From the NCBI GenBank assembly GCA_028386065.3, contig JAKUCV010002023.1:276952-340951 (forward strand): a stretch of 64,000 nt of DNA, in the 5' to 3' direction. This DNA comes from Turnera subulata (taxonomy: Eukaryota > Streptophyta > Magnoliopsida > Malpighiales > Passifloraceae). Below the pieces are notes generated by a model. The model saw only the letters and a program-made list of their open reading frames with translations, was not told the DNA's origin and did no database searches. Position 1 is the first letter of the stretch; each line of letters starts with the position of its first letter. Positions 1 through 16,119 of the stretch are shown piece by piece. The translations under genes were made by a program, and so were the position numbers.

Positions 1-608
1 AAGAAGAGATAGGGAGGGGTGGCGTGTGTCTTTTTCTTTTTTTTTTGTTTTTTGTAAACAGGAGAAAACTAAGTAGAAGGCAGTGTAGAGGAGAAAGGTT
101 GAGAACTACACTGGGTATGGGTTGTGGTTTTGCAATGATGAGCAGAGGAGATGAGGCTCTATTTATAGGCAGGGGAAGCTTCAGTGTAAGCTTGAAGATT
201 TTTCTTCCTTCCCAAGGAAGAAGAAGCTCGTCGGGGGCAGCGTCCAGGTGAAGAAGAAGCTGCCTGGGCGGTGGCGTGAACGTGAAAAAGGTGGTGCATG
301 CGTAATGCACACACCCAACCGGGTATTGTCCGGACCAGCAAATAACTAAAATACCCACTTTACTTTATTTCTTGTCCGTTCTTTTAAGGTTAAAACAGAC
401 TTTTCTTAAGTTTTCTGGACCCGAAAAATACCAACTTCGGTCCGTTAAATCCGCAAAGAAATCTAGAACGTGGGGCAAGAGTCGGTTTTAGAATCCAATG
501 CATAATTTACCTTAAAATAATTTCTCAAGATTATTTTTACACGATAAATTACTATACAGAGTCTTTTACAGTCTCAGTAAAATATAAAATTTTACCCGAA
601 CTGTTACA
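1..608 (-). mobile_element. Partial LTR of a Tekay-like chromovirus (cut by window edge)
   Basis: Read on the minus strand this begins TGTAACAGTTCGGGTAAAA at 608 and follows the same block order as the LTRs of elements A, B, C and E: the AATAAT-CTTGAGAA-ATTATT hairpin at 503-551, the GACCCGAAAAATACCAAC block, the GTCCGGAC block near 330, then a GTGCAT-N5-ATGCAC inverted repeat at 294-310. The other LTR end lies outside the window. No polypurine tract follows 608, so 608 is an outer boundary: this is a 5' LTR or a solo LTR. It is the most diverged member seen here. Confidence 0.8.
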
Positions 609-2114
609 TTAGGCACTTGTGTTTTTTCTTTTTGTTTTTCCTTTGTGTTGTGTGGGAACAATAAAGGTATCCTGCTTGACTGTGGTGTGGTTACTTTTTC
701 AACAGTGTTTTATTTTTTAGTTCATCAGCGTACGATATATAATTGTATTGTAGTCCATTGTTGGTGGCACATTTGATACTTCTTGTTGTTGCTTCTCAAC
801 TTGGAAGAGAGGAGTGTTTAGCTAGAAGCAGCAGGCCTGGAATCATCACGTGTGCTGAGTAATTTATATTTCTATTTATGGGATGGTCTTTGGCAACCAG
901 CTACCACTTGTACTTTCAATTATCCTTTCTTGGATGGATGCTTGCTTGGGTAGGCTTGAGGGCAGGGCCCATCACTCAGATCACTATTGACAGGGAAAGA
1001 GAGAAAAGAAAACTAGAGGGAGTTGATAGCTATCACTTCACTGATCAACAAATAATGCATTTGAGCTGCTATTCTTGGGCTGTCGTGGCTCCAAATTTCA
1101 ACAGTAGTTAAAGCAATCATCTACTGTTTTCTGCAGCAAGATGTAAGAAATATTATTCGGAGAAAATTGTTGTTCGTAAATCGTAATCATTTCGTCTTGA
1201 GAAAGATATTTACTACAGGGTTCATTTCTTTTTATCTCTTATTATTTTCAAAGATATACACACCCTTTTTGATAAAGTATATTCTGGGACATAGATGCAA
1301 ATTTGAGATAAAGAGAGAAAAAAAAAAGAAGTTAAAAATGCGTGGTATTTCATAAAGGAGTTTCTTCTAGCACTGTCATAGTTGGTGGGCTTTTCTAGTC
1401 TCCCCACTCGGGAGACAACAAAAGCACTACTGGCTGGACTGAAACGTTAGGCCTGGTATAATATTCCTTTTTTGTGTGTCCTTTCATTTTTGTCAATTCT
1501 CAAATGTTGTCCTTGTTATTTTTTTTTCCAGGAATTTTATCTCTAAACTTGCATGTGACGGATTCATTTTGTTCATTTTTCCTTTAGTAAGCTACCAGAA
1601 GTTAACACATGGACAGTGAAACCCGCAGTGGCCCAACTTTTTTTTGAATAAAAGAGCATTCTTCATTCATATAAACAGATCTAAAGATCTGAAATTACAT
1701 AATTGAAAATCTAATATAGTAAAAGTATAAGAAAAATTCAACAAGAGAATTCTTGTTAACCTATTACATAAAAATACATAACGTGATTTATCTCTTTCAA
1801 TAGAGGATTTATAAAGGCACACTACTCTCGCGAGCATCAGATTCAGTATGGTCCGTGCAACAACCACTATGCCAACAGGTAAATTTGAGACATACCTGCG
1901 AGGGAAAATATCCTTTTGTTGCTAAATTTCTGTAGTAGATAGAGAATCGTTCTTCAAATCGAATCTTCCTCCATGACTTTTGACTCCCATAGTCTTATTT
2001 GAAACACCAAAAAAGGTGAGAAAAGTCCAGAAGGAGAGAAACCAACTCACAGAAAGTGAGACTAAACCCACAAAAAGTGGGAGTAGACCAACAAAACTAA
2101 CAACCAAAAAAAAA
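609..2114. other. Non-coding, no gene recognised
   Basis: AT-rich sequence with only short open frames that match no family I recognise and have no splice or codon support. I see no tRNA, transposon end or gene fragment that I can defend. Confidence 0.5.
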
Positions 2115-2674
2115 GGTATAATGCTCGAAAAACTGCAGTTTGGGTATCCAGTTACAGAAAGTTCAATTTCCCCTCCAACCTACCACATTCATTTTAATTT
2201 GGGTACTCATTTATCCAAATCCATTTCAATCGCCTAAAGTCAAAATTGGAGCACTATTCATCCAATTTGGCATGTGCTGGAAGCTGACGTGGACGCGCCA
2301 TGTGGCTGCCCGCGCCCGGTTGGCGCCCTCGACTAAGGTGGATCAGTAAGAAGATGACACGTGGCATGTGGGGGTGTCAAATTAAAAAATATTTTTAAAA
2401 TGTAAGATAAATATTTTTAATATTTAAAACTTTATAAAAATTATTTTATCTCATTAATTTAATACCCAAATAAATAAAAAACCAAATAAATTATTGTATT
2501 GATTAATCTAACCAATTTAATATAATTAATTTAATATTCAAGTAAACCAACAAATTTAACTGAAAATAATATTTATCTCCAAATTTTTAAAATATATTCA
2601 ACAATTTTTTTGGTAACTTTTTTTCATTTTTTTTAACAGAAATATTTTTCAAAAAATTAGAATAAAATGATTTT
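2115..2674 (+). repeat. Left arm of a 550-bp inverted repeat pair (possible MULE TIR)
   Basis: Matches the reverse complement of 15265-15813 over its full length. Shared landmarks are AAAAACTGCAGTTTGGGTAT, a stretch with CCAATTTGGCAT, the GGCGCC block near 2320, ACACGTGGCA near 2357, and a long AT-rich tail ending AATAAAATGATTT. This arm lacks about 22 bp near its outer end that the right arm has. The outer 9 bp (AAAAAAAAA) agree with the right flank (AAAAGAAAC) at only 7 of 9 positions, so a target duplication is possible but not proven. Confidence 0.7.
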
Positions 2675-6512
<3,838 letters not shown>

Positions 6513-6515
6513 TTT

Positions 6516-6527
6516 TGGTAGCAGAGC
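6516..6527 (+). other. Primer binding site (initiator Met tRNA type)
   Basis: TGGTAGCAGAGC lies 3 bp after the LTR end. It matches the plant initiator-methionine tRNA 3' end complement (TGGTATCAGAGC) with one difference. This is the usual primer of plant Ty3/gypsy elements. Confidence 0.85.
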
Positions 6528-6639
6528 AGGCAGTAGGTCATTAGGGACTTAACTGTGGTTGCATGATTGTTTGTTTGTGCATAAAATTTATCACGACATG
6601 ATATGACATGCATTCATATACATTCTAATATAGGTACGA

Positions 6640-9600
6640 ATGGATCCGGTTAGAGGGAATCAGCATGCTGGAGGTCACATAGATGATGATCAGGTATCGG
6701 TGGATCAACCGCAGCAAGTTGCGGGAGGTCCGAAACACCTTCTGAATATTTTGTTGGGAGACCCTACGCAGATGCTGAATGTCGTAACTCAGATTCTGCG
6801 AAGGCAAGAAGCCAGGGATGCACGTATTGATGCTCTGGGAGCCCGTGAATAGGAAAATCAGGGACCAGTTGAGGATCCAGTGTATATGAAGCTGGAGAAG
6901 CTTGGGGCAGAGATCTTCACCGGTGTCACTACACCACAGGATGCGGATCGATGGCTCAGACAGATAAACAGGGTTATGCTGAAGCTGACACGCATGGATG
7001 ACAGGTGGGCCAGATATGTCGCTGCCATGTTCTGAGGAGATGCTGTTGATTGGTGGGAGTCTACCACCAGGGACATGCCGACACCTGTCAGTATGCCGTG
7101 GACCCAGTTCATGGAGATGTTCTGCAGGAAGTTTGTTTCTGAGGCATACCAGGACCAGCTGAGATGGGAGTTTCTGGGACTGCAACAGGGACCGGATCAG
7201 ACGGTCAACGATTACAAGATCAAGTTCAACCGCTTGTCCATTTATGCCAGTGAGTTTGTAGCTACTTCGGAGGCCAGATGTAAACGTTTCTGGGATGGTC
7301 TTCGATCTGGCATTCAGACAGTTATGGGGTGCAAGGTCTACGAGACTTACCAGGACATGTTGACAGCTGCCCTGAGAGCTGAGATTATTTGGCTGGGTAA
7401 TGAGAAGGAGCAACAGGAGATCCGCAAGAGACATGCCGCACAGAGATCTGGGGAACAGAACAAGAAGTTCCAGACACCAGCGAACCGGTCAGGATATGGA
7501 CAGAGCCGGTTCATACCAGGGAGTCAGGGACGTGGATGGAACAACAACTACAACAACCGAGGCAGTTCTTGGACTCAGTCTGGAGGGACTTCATCTTGGG
7601 GTGCTCGCCCGAGACCTCCTCTGTCTCAGGTGAGGTGCTATGAGTGTAATGAAGTTGGGCACTATCGTTATGCTTGTCCCAAGTTGGGAAGATCTGGAGG
7701 TTCGACACCTGTTCAGACGGTGCAAGCTTCAGTTACTAGTGTTCCTAGTGATTCTGGAGTTGGCCGAGGCCGAGGACGTGGAGCTGTTCCTGCTAGGACC
7801 CAGTCAGCCATGAACCAGAGTGCAGCAGTGCCGAGAGCATTTGTGATCACCGCTGAGGAGGATCCAGAGAATGCCGATGTCATAGCAGGTACTTTTACAG
7901 TCTTTGGTAGTACTGCATATACTTTGATTGATCCTGGTGCCACGCATTCATTTATTGTGCAAAGCTTTGCAATACTATATAACTGTACAGGAGAGAGTTT
8001 AGCTTGTTCGATGCGGGTTAGGTTACCTGCGGGTATAGTGGTCAGGCTAACCCATGTGTGCAGAGACGTCTCACTTTCATACGGTAGTGAGGTTTTCCTT
8101 GCACGGTTGATTATGATGAACATGGGAGGTTTTGATATCATCTTGGGGATGGATTGGTTGTCCAAGTACAGTGCTATGGTGAACTGTCGAACCAAGGAAG
8201 TGCTGTTGACTTCCAAAGGTGGACATAAGGTTTTGTTGACAGGTATTGGGAGAGCTGCTACTACATGTAGTATCTCTGCTAATCAGGATGTTGGGATAAA
8301 GCCGTTGGGACCAGATGCTTTGCTGACCCATGTTAAGGGTGAAGAAGTTCAGACTTCGGTTTTGGGGATAGTTGTGAGGGAGTTTCCAGACGTGTTTCCA
8401 GAAGATCTGCCAGGATTGCCGCCTGACAGGGAAGTTGAGTACACCATCGATTTGATGCTAGGAGTGACACCTATCTCGATGGCACCATATCGGATGGCAC
8501 CGACAGAACTCCAGGAGTTGAAGAAGCAGTTGGATGAGCTGCTCGAGAACGGTTTCATCAGACCAAGTACATCACCTTGGGGATCACCAGTCCTCTTTGT
8601 GAAGAAGAAGGATGGTAGTTTGCGGATGTGTGTGGACTACCGATAGTTGAACAAGGTGACAGTGAAGAATAAGTACCCGCTTCCTAGGATTGATGACCTC
8701 TTTGATCAGCTACAGGGAGCTACAGTGTTTTCTAAGATTGATCTTCGATCTGGCTACCATCAGGTCAAGATTACAGAGAAGGACATACCGAAGACGGCCT
8801 TCCGTACTCGGTATGGACATTTTGAGTTCACAGTGGTTCCTTCCGGGTTGACCAATGCACCTGCAGTTTTTATGTGCTTGATGCACTTGGTCTTGAACGA
8901 GTTCTTGGACATGTTCGTGGTAGTCTTCATCAACGACATTCTGATATACTCCAAGAGCAGGGAAGAACATGAGGAGCATCTGAGGGTAGTGCTACAGAGG
9001 CTGCGAGAGAAGGAGTTGTATGCTAAGTTCAGTAAGTGTGAGTTCTGGCTGGAGGAAGTTGCATTCCTTGGACATGTGGTATCCAGAGATGGGATTAAGG
9101 TTGACCCTGCCAAAGTGAGAGATGTTCTAGAGTGGGAGCCGCCCAAGACAGTACCGGAAGTCAAAAGTTTTCTTGGCCTTGCAGGATATTACCGGAGGTT
9201 CATTGAGGGTTTTTCCTTGATAGCCAGTCTCATGACCAAGCTATTGAGGAAAGATCAAGCCTTTGTATGGAGTGATGCCTGCCAGAGGAGTTTTGATGAA
9301 CTGAAGAAGAAGTTGACGTCAGCACCAGTCTTGACAGTACCTAAACCAAGAGTGGAGTATGTGCTGTTTTGTGATGCTTCAGGTCTTGGTTTGGGAGCAG
9401 TTCTGATGCAAGAAGGCCGAGTGGTTGCCTATGCTTCGAGACAGTTGAGGCCACATGAGAAGAACTACCCGACACATGATCTAGAGATGGCCGTAGTGAT
9501 CCTTGCCTTGAAGATTTGGCGACATTATCTGTTTGGAGAGAGATGCAGGATCTTCACAGATCATAAGAGTCTCAAGTACATCATGACTCAGAAGGAACTT

Positions 9601-11265
9601 AACCTGCGACAACGACATTGGGTTGAGTTACTAAATGATTATGACTGTACTATTGAGTATCACTCTGGAAAAGCTAATGTTGTAGCAGATGCTTTGAGCC
9701 GGAGACAGCCAGAAGATGCTTCCACGACCTACTCGATGTCCTCACTCATCGAGTTAAGGAAGATGGGAGTTGATTTGTCAGTAGATGAGACAGGAGTTTT
9801 GTTGACCCACATTGAAGTCAAGTCTAACCTGAGAGGCTGGATTGTGGAACTACAAGATGGAGATCCCGACCTGATCAAGCTGAAGGAAGCAGTCCGTAGT
9901 GGGAAAGAAGACAAGTTTCGCATAGCTGAGGATGGTGCATTGATGCTGGGGAAACGTTTATGTGTACCCAGTGTTGGTGACCTACACAGCTAGATTTTGG
10001 AAGAAGGACATATGACGCCGTATGCTATGCAACCCGGAAGCACCAAGATGTATCAGAATTTGAGGAGTCATTTCTGGTGGCCACGTATGAAGAAGGATGT
10101 AGCCGAGTATGTGGCTAAGTGTATCACTTGTCAGCAAGTGAAAGCCGAGCATCAGGCTCCAGCAGGGAAGATGAGATCGTTGTCAATGCCAGAGTGGAAG
10201 TGGGAGATGATGACTATGGATTTTGTGGTTGGATTACCGTTGACCCGGAGACAGCATGATGCCATCTGGGTTATCGTTGATCGACTTACAAAATCAGCTC
10301 ATTTTCTCCCCATCCGACAGACAGATACTTTGGATAAGTTGGCGAAACAGTATGTTGCAGAGATTGTGAGACCACATAGGATTCCTAAGTCCATAGTCTC
10401 AGATAGGGATCCGAGATTCACATCACGATTTTGGAAGAGTCTGCAAGCAGCTTTGGGGATAAAGCTGAGTTTCAGCACTGCATTTCATCCTCAGACCGAC
10501 GGACAGTCAGAGAGGACTATTCAGACGCTAGAGGACATATTAAGGGCTTGTGCTCTTAATTTCAGTGGGAGTTGGGATCAGTATTTGTCCTTAGCGGAGT
10601 TCGCCTACAACAACAGTTTTCATTCCAGCATTGGCATGCCACCGTTTGAAGCTCTTTACGGAAGGAAATGCCGAAGTCCAGTATGTTGGGATGAGGAAGG
10701 ACTCCGTTTGATTGTGGCTCCAGATTTGGTTAAGCAGACAGTTGACAAGATTCAGCTAGTAAAGCAGAGTATGAGAGCAGTACAGGACCGACAGAAGAGT
10801 TATGCTGATAAGCATCGTCGAGAGATAGAGTACCAAGTGGGGGAACGGGTTTTCCTCCGAGTTGCACCTTGGAAAGGTGTTATCAGATTCGGGAAAAGAG
10901 GGAAGCTGAGTCCCAGGTACATCGGACCATATGAGATTATGGAAAGGGTTGGACCCTTGGCGTACAGATTGTCCTTACCAGAGGAGTTGTCCCGGATTCA
11001 TGATGTGTTTCATGTTTCCATGTTGAGGAGGTACAGATCTGATCCGAGCCATGTGGTTACTACAGCAGAAGTAGAGGTCGCAGAGGATCTTACGTATACA
11101 GAATTTCCGGAGCAGATCCTTGCCCGAGAGGTCAGACAGTTGAGGAACCGAGTCATTCCTATGGTAAAGGTTAAGTGGAGCAAGCACTCTGCGAACCAGT
11201 CTACATGGGAAGTTGAGGAGCACATGCGTTCTCAGTATCCGCACCTGTTCACAGCACCGGAGTGA
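6640..11265 (+). pseudogene. Gag-pol polyprotein of Element A, inactivated
   Basis: A single frame of about 1,541 codons starts at the MDPVRG methionine, 128 bp past the LTR. Domains by approximate residue: gag; CCHC knuckle [14 protein letters not shown] at 333; aspartic protease [10 protein letters not shown] at 429; RT near 600-800; RNase H; integrase with HHCC and DDE features; a C-terminal chromodomain near 1488-1541. Stops interrupt it at 6850 (TAG), 7033 (TGA), 8644 (TAG) and 9991 (TAG). Where Element B can be compared, these replace CGA or CAG codons, as expected for C-to-T change at methylated CG and CHG sites. The RT catalytic box reads F-I-N-D instead of F-I-D-D (codon 8932-8934), again G-to-A at a CG. 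One integrase zinc-finger histidine is glutamine (10030). A splice acceptor TATAG|G at 6633 just before the start suggests gag was translated from spliced RNA. Confidence 0.95.
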
Positions 11266-11283
11266 ATTTTGGGGACGAAATTC
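11264..11283 (+). other. Hairpin at the pol stop codon (Element A)
   Basis: GAATTTTG, loop GGGA, CGAAATTC. The stem starts inside the pol TGA stop codon and contains one T-G wobble. Elements B and E carry the same hairpin with C-G and T-A at that pair. Confidence 0.7.
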
Positions 11284-11286
11284 TTT

Positions 11287-11300
11287 TAAGGTGGGTAGGT
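11287..11300 (+). other. Polypurine tract of Element A
   Basis: AAGGTGGGTAGGT directly precedes the 3' LTR start, the expected position for the plus-strand primer. Two pyrimidines interrupt the purine run. Confidence 0.8.
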
Positions 11301-14129
11301 TGTAACAACCCGGGTAATTTTTACGTTTTTACCGGTACCGTAATAATTTATTTTACAGTCATTTACCATTAAAATTAATCTTGGGTAATTAGTTAATGGT
11401 AATTTATGCATCGGATTCCGAAACCAAGCCTTGTCCCACGCTCGAGATTTTTCTGCGGATTTTTCCGGACCAAGTTGGAATTTTTCGGGTCCAGGAATCT
11501 TCAGAAAAGTCGGGATTAACCCTGAATTATCGGGCGAGAAATAAAGTCAAGGGGGTATATTAGTTATTTTCTGGTCCAGACAGAACCCGCCTCACATGCT
11601 GCACAGTGAGGGGCTGCAGCCGCCATTCACTGTGAGGCATGTGAATGGCCAGTACACCCGTGCTTCACCAGTTGAACGACCGTGACCCGTGTTATTTTCT
11701 TTTCTTTCTTCTGTCACTGCTTACCACACCATCATCTACACCTCTTCTCCTCTGCAAACCCACTGCCACCAACCTTCCTCTGCAAAACACCTGCAAAAGA
11801 AAAAAACCGTTTCCTACAAATTCACCTACAACTCATCTCACAAGCCATATCAAAAAGAAAAAGAAAACAAAAACAAAAACAGCAAAACTTAAACACACGC
11901 CGCCATTTTCCTTCCCTCCCTTTCTTCTTTTCTTTTCTTTCTTTTCTTTTTTCTTCCTACGTCCATCGTGAACCCCACTGCCGGCCACCAACACATCACC
12001 TCGCCGCCACCTGCAAGTAACCCAGCCGAGCCACCTGCACTTTCCCCTTCCTTCCTCCGTTCCTCTCCCCTCGTCAGCCGTCCTTCCTGAAGCTCGTCAC
12101 CGCTCGGGTCGTGGTCGTCAAACGAGCTTGCCCCTCGTCCGATCTCCCCTGCCGACACCCCCTCGCGCCGCCTTCTCGAAGCCGCCTCGTCCTCTCTTTG
12201 CCGTCGCCTCGTCGATCTGTGGCCAGCCTCGACTTTGTTCCCGCCGTCGCGCCACCTGCACACCCAAGGTGAGCACGACCCGGCTGTAAGGCGTCCGGGT
12301 CGGGACGACCCGCGGGTAGTAAATGGGTTGGGCTGCGTTTTGGGTTAGGGATGTAGGCTAGTGTGCTTGGGTGTGTGTTGGCCTAAAAGTTGGGTTGGGT
12401 AATTGTGTTTGGGCTTGGACAAATGATTCTGGGCTGGATGTGTCATGGGTTGCGGGTTGGGCTTTAAGCTGGATGGGTTGAGGTATGCTGGGCTAAATAT
12501 CTGGGCTGCACGTGGGCCTGCTCCTGGGCTCTTGTTTGGGGCCTGGGCTAGGCACTGTGCATGACCTGATCTGGCACTGTTTAGGCCAGTCTAGAATTAA
12601 AAAAAAAAGAAGAAAATAAAAATAAAATTAAATCTGGAAAAGAATTATTAATTTGGAAAAATAAAATATAACTTGTGAAAACAATATTTTAGAAAATCTT
12701 GGGGAATAATATTACAGAAAAAATATATAATAATAGTAATTAATAATTTTGGAAAGTACATACTTGTAGGAAAAATATATATATGGAAGGGTATTATCAA
12801 AGTAGGTATTGTATAGGTATAGTATTATTTTAGACACTTGAAATAAATGGTGAATGATGATGATGATAGGAAATAATCCGGGGAGAGTAACCGAGATGGG
12901 TTAGTATTTATTTTTCGGTACACAGTAGCAGCATGATATTGCATATCACTTATATGTGCATATTATTTGTTTGATATAGGAGTTGATAACGAGCAGATAC
13001 CTGAGGAGCCGGACTTCGAGTCTGTTGGACAGTTTCATAATTGATAATCGGCTAAGGTGAGGATGGATAACCTTGGATATGTGCCTGTAATACTGTGTTT
13101 GATTTTGTTGTTTGATTGAACTGTTGAATCGATTATTGGCTGATATATGATTGCTATGGAAATTGTTGATGATTATTGTTACTATTTACCTGCTGTGGAT
13201 TTTGCAATGATGTTGCTGGAATGTGCTGTTGGTTTGCGATATTGTGAGTAACCACTGAGCTGTTAATTGTGAGTATTTAGTGATATGAAATTGTTGGCTG
13301 GTTGAGCTTGAGAAATAATCTGTGATGATTAAAAGTTGAATAATTGATGATAGAGTAATGGAATTGGAATTGAATTTGAGATGATGATATAATTGTCACT
13401 TGGAAAGTAGTGGTACGACTAGATGGTTAGAGACTAGTTCTGTGGTGTCATGGCCGGTTGGTTTGGTTGGTGGGGATGTTGGTCCCGGATGATGTTGTTA
13501 TTGGGATGTTGATCCCGGATTTGTGATATTGGGATGTTGATCCCGGATTTGTGTTATTGGGATGTTGATCCCGGATTTGTGATATCGGGTTGTTGATCCC
13601 GGATTGTGATTTGGCCTAGCATCCAGAATTAGCTAATAACCAGGTACGACCCTGGCTTGTCCAGTGACGGGGCCCGGAAGATAAAATTGGTAATAAAAAT
13701 AATTAAGCATTCTTTTGGTCTTGGCATAGTTGTTGTGGTAGTTTTCTTGTGTTGTGATTGTTTGTGTACGTACTCTGAAAGTATTACGGTTGAATATATA
13801 TCTCTGTTTATCCTTCGTCGGTGAGCACTTCGGACTCACCCCTCGCCTGCGGGGTTTCATCCCGTAGGTTTGGTTGCTTCGTAGTTCAGGTACGACGTAC
13901 GATGGCTGCTGCTTTCTTCTCCACCTGACTCCGGATCCATACCTCCGCTGCATGTGCATTTAAGTCTTCCGCTGCTGTGTCGTATATGTTGCTATGTTTC
14001 TGTTAATACGAGTGGATTGAATAATGGTCCCCGAGTATAGGTGACGACTGTAACATGGTGTGCTGTTGTATTTGGATTTTATGTGTAGTATTTACTGCGA
14101 TGTACTGCCTGATCTGTTAATAAGAACAG
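11301..14129 (+). repeat. Element A 3' LTR, last 49 bp missing
   Basis: Starts TGTAACAACCCGGG. It is longer than the 5' copy because it keeps the 997-bp leader block (11673-12669): C/T-rich, then GC-rich, ending in a donor at CACCCAAG|GTGAGC (12269). The small exon is 12980-13056. Hairpins: 11363-11402, 11592-11644, about 13483-13600, 13820-13840, 13847-13867. Homology to the 5' LTR stops at TAAGAACAG (14129); the final TTTACTG...GTTTCA is absent, so a deletion removed the LTR end and probably the rest of the microsatellite. Confidence 0.9.
12980..13056 (+). other. LTR-embedded leader exon (A 3' copy)
   Basis: Lies between the acceptor TTTGATATAG and the donor CTAAG|GTGAGG, 77 nt long. The frame gives V-D-N-E-Q-I-P-E-E-P followed by acidic residues and a stop. 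The same arrangement is found in both LTRs of B and in solo LTR C. Confidence 0.6.
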
Positions 14130-15264
14130 CGACCAAAGTCGCGAGCTCCTCCACAGAAACGTCGCCATCTTGAGCTTCAACCACCGCCGCACACAAGACC
14201 AAGAAGAGGCGGGGCAGCCACGAAGACCACCGCACGCTGCTGCCGCCCTTGGTCCCACCGTCAATCGCCATCAAGAGGCCGGAGCAGGCATAACGCACCA
14301 CAAAGGCCGGCCGCGTGACCCACCAAGGGTTGGTCCTCTCGAGGTGAATAGCCCCACTGGAGCATGGCTGCCGGATCTCCAAGTCAGACCGTCCGCCTCA
14401 ACTCGCCGTCTCACAGGCAGAGCCAAGGACGACCCAACACAGAGCTGCTATAGGCCGGGGAGGACGCCGCCTGCCATAGAAGCCGGCCATGGCGACGAAC
14501 ACCCTCACCCGCCTCTCCTGCTCCTCCCTCACCCACTCCCGCTACTCAAGGCGAAAAGATCCCAAGGTCTCTCTCGCCTGACTTCGTGAGCTCGATGAAG
14601 GAACCCACTGCCGCCGTGAGCCACCGCTGCAGTCCACGACGGTGTCGTCGCTACCGTCAATGAACAACGAATAGAGAAAGGAGAACCCATTTTGAGGGCT
14701 CATTGTGTGAAGATCAAACGCCATTCTCAGCCTTGGTGTGGCGGATTTGCTCTGTCGATTGATTGTTGCATATGTTTTTGATTGATTTGTGTACCATGTT
14801 TTTGTTAGCTGGAATTCTGATGGCTCCTATCGGTGTTGATTTGTCTTCTAAGTTTGCATACAGGCGACACATGCGACTGTGGTACTTCCTTTGCTAGTTT
14901 TATCAGTGGATCTGGTGATTTGGGGTGGTATTGGTTCCTTGGATGTCCGAGCTTCTTGTTGGTCAATTCCGGGCAGAGGCTCCATAGGCTCGGTTGTTGG
15001 TGCTGCTTGTGTTCTTGTGTTCTTGTGGGAGTTGGGGCAAATATTGAGATTTGTTGATGAGAAGAATAAAAAAATTGGAATTTTTTTTTCCAGCAGTGTT
15101 AGGACAGAAAGAAAGAGGACAAGGAAATAATTTCACTTTTCTCATTGATTGATACATTAATTTTGAGTATTAAATTGAGGGTAATTAAAAATTAAGTCTA
15201 TAATTTATTTTTTAGGGCATTTATTATTATGTACATGTAAAAAGAATATAATCATGTGAATTGC
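14130..15264. other. Right interior of the inverted-repeat pair, no gene recognised
   Basis: GC-rich sequence at 14130-14740 with CCGCCG and GAGCTC patches follows the broken LTR, then AT-rich sequence. Open frames on both strands (for example 14170-14589) have no recognisable domain. It may be captured gene sequence, like the left GC-rich block; I cannot identify a source. Confidence 0.35.
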
Positions 15265-15813
15265 AAATCATTTTATTCTAAAGTTTGAAAAATAATTCTG
15301 TTAAAAAATTGAAGATAAGTTACCAAAAAAAATTATTGAATATATTAAAAAATATGGAAATAAATAATATTTTCTGTCAAATTTATTAGTTTATTTAGAC
15401 ATTAAATTAATTATATTAGAATAATATGATTGGTTAGATTAATTAATATAATAATTTATTTAGTTTTTTATTTATTTGGGTATTAAATTACTGAGATAAA
15501 ATGATTTGTTTTAATTTTTTAATATTAAAAATATTCACGTGCCACGTGTCATCTTCTTACTGGTCCACCTTAGTCAAGGGCGCCAACCGGTCGCAGGTAG
15601 CCACGTGGCGTGTCCACATAGGATGGAGGCATATGCCAAATTGGATGAATAGTGCTCCAATTTTGACTTTGGGCGATTTGAAATAGATTTGGATAAATGA
15701 GTACCCAAATCGAAATAAATGTGGTAGCTTGGAGGGGAAATTGGACTTTTTGTAACTTGATACCCAAACTGCAGTTTTTGAGTTAACTGAGGTCCTATTT
15801 TAAGCATTTTGCC
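15265..15813 (-). repeat. Right arm of the 550-bp inverted repeat pair
   Basis: Reverse-complement partner of 2115-2674. Its outer end (minus strand) reads GGCAAAATGCTTAAAATAGG, and it keeps the segment that the left arm lost. The G-rich outer end and arm length fit a TIR-type Mutator-like element, but no transposase is visible between the arms. Confidence 0.7.
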
Positions 15814-16119
15814 AAAAGAAACACTAGGTAGTTGAAAGAAATTTTGAGGGGTTCACCGCCGGAAGAAACTCGGCGGCAGCCCCAAAAGTTGTAGATCTAG
15901 GGTTTTCTCTAAGAAAAGGAGAGAAAAGAAAATTATAGAAAACCCTAGAGAACTTTAGGCCCAACTTTTTAATATTACACCATAGTTTCTTTCTCCTATT
16001 TCCGTTTCTAATTCTATTGGAAAACAAAAAAGTAATATTATTGCGGTATTAGATTAGAGAAGATAATAAACCATAAAAAATTTGAAAAAACACTAACAAA
16101 AGAAATTTTGACCAGCTGT

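Noticed and set aside
878..1111. 77-codon open frame MGWSLATSYH...
   Set aside because: No similarity I recognise, no promoter or splice support.
11889..12263. Open frame on the minus strand in the GC-rich part of the A 3' LTR
   Set aside because: Low-complexity GC-rich leader DNA stays open by composition; the other LTR families keep no equivalent protein.
14170..14589. 139-codon open frame right of Element A
   Set aside because: GC-rich, with an equally open frame on the opposite strand and no domain; kept only as part of the GC-rich interior block.
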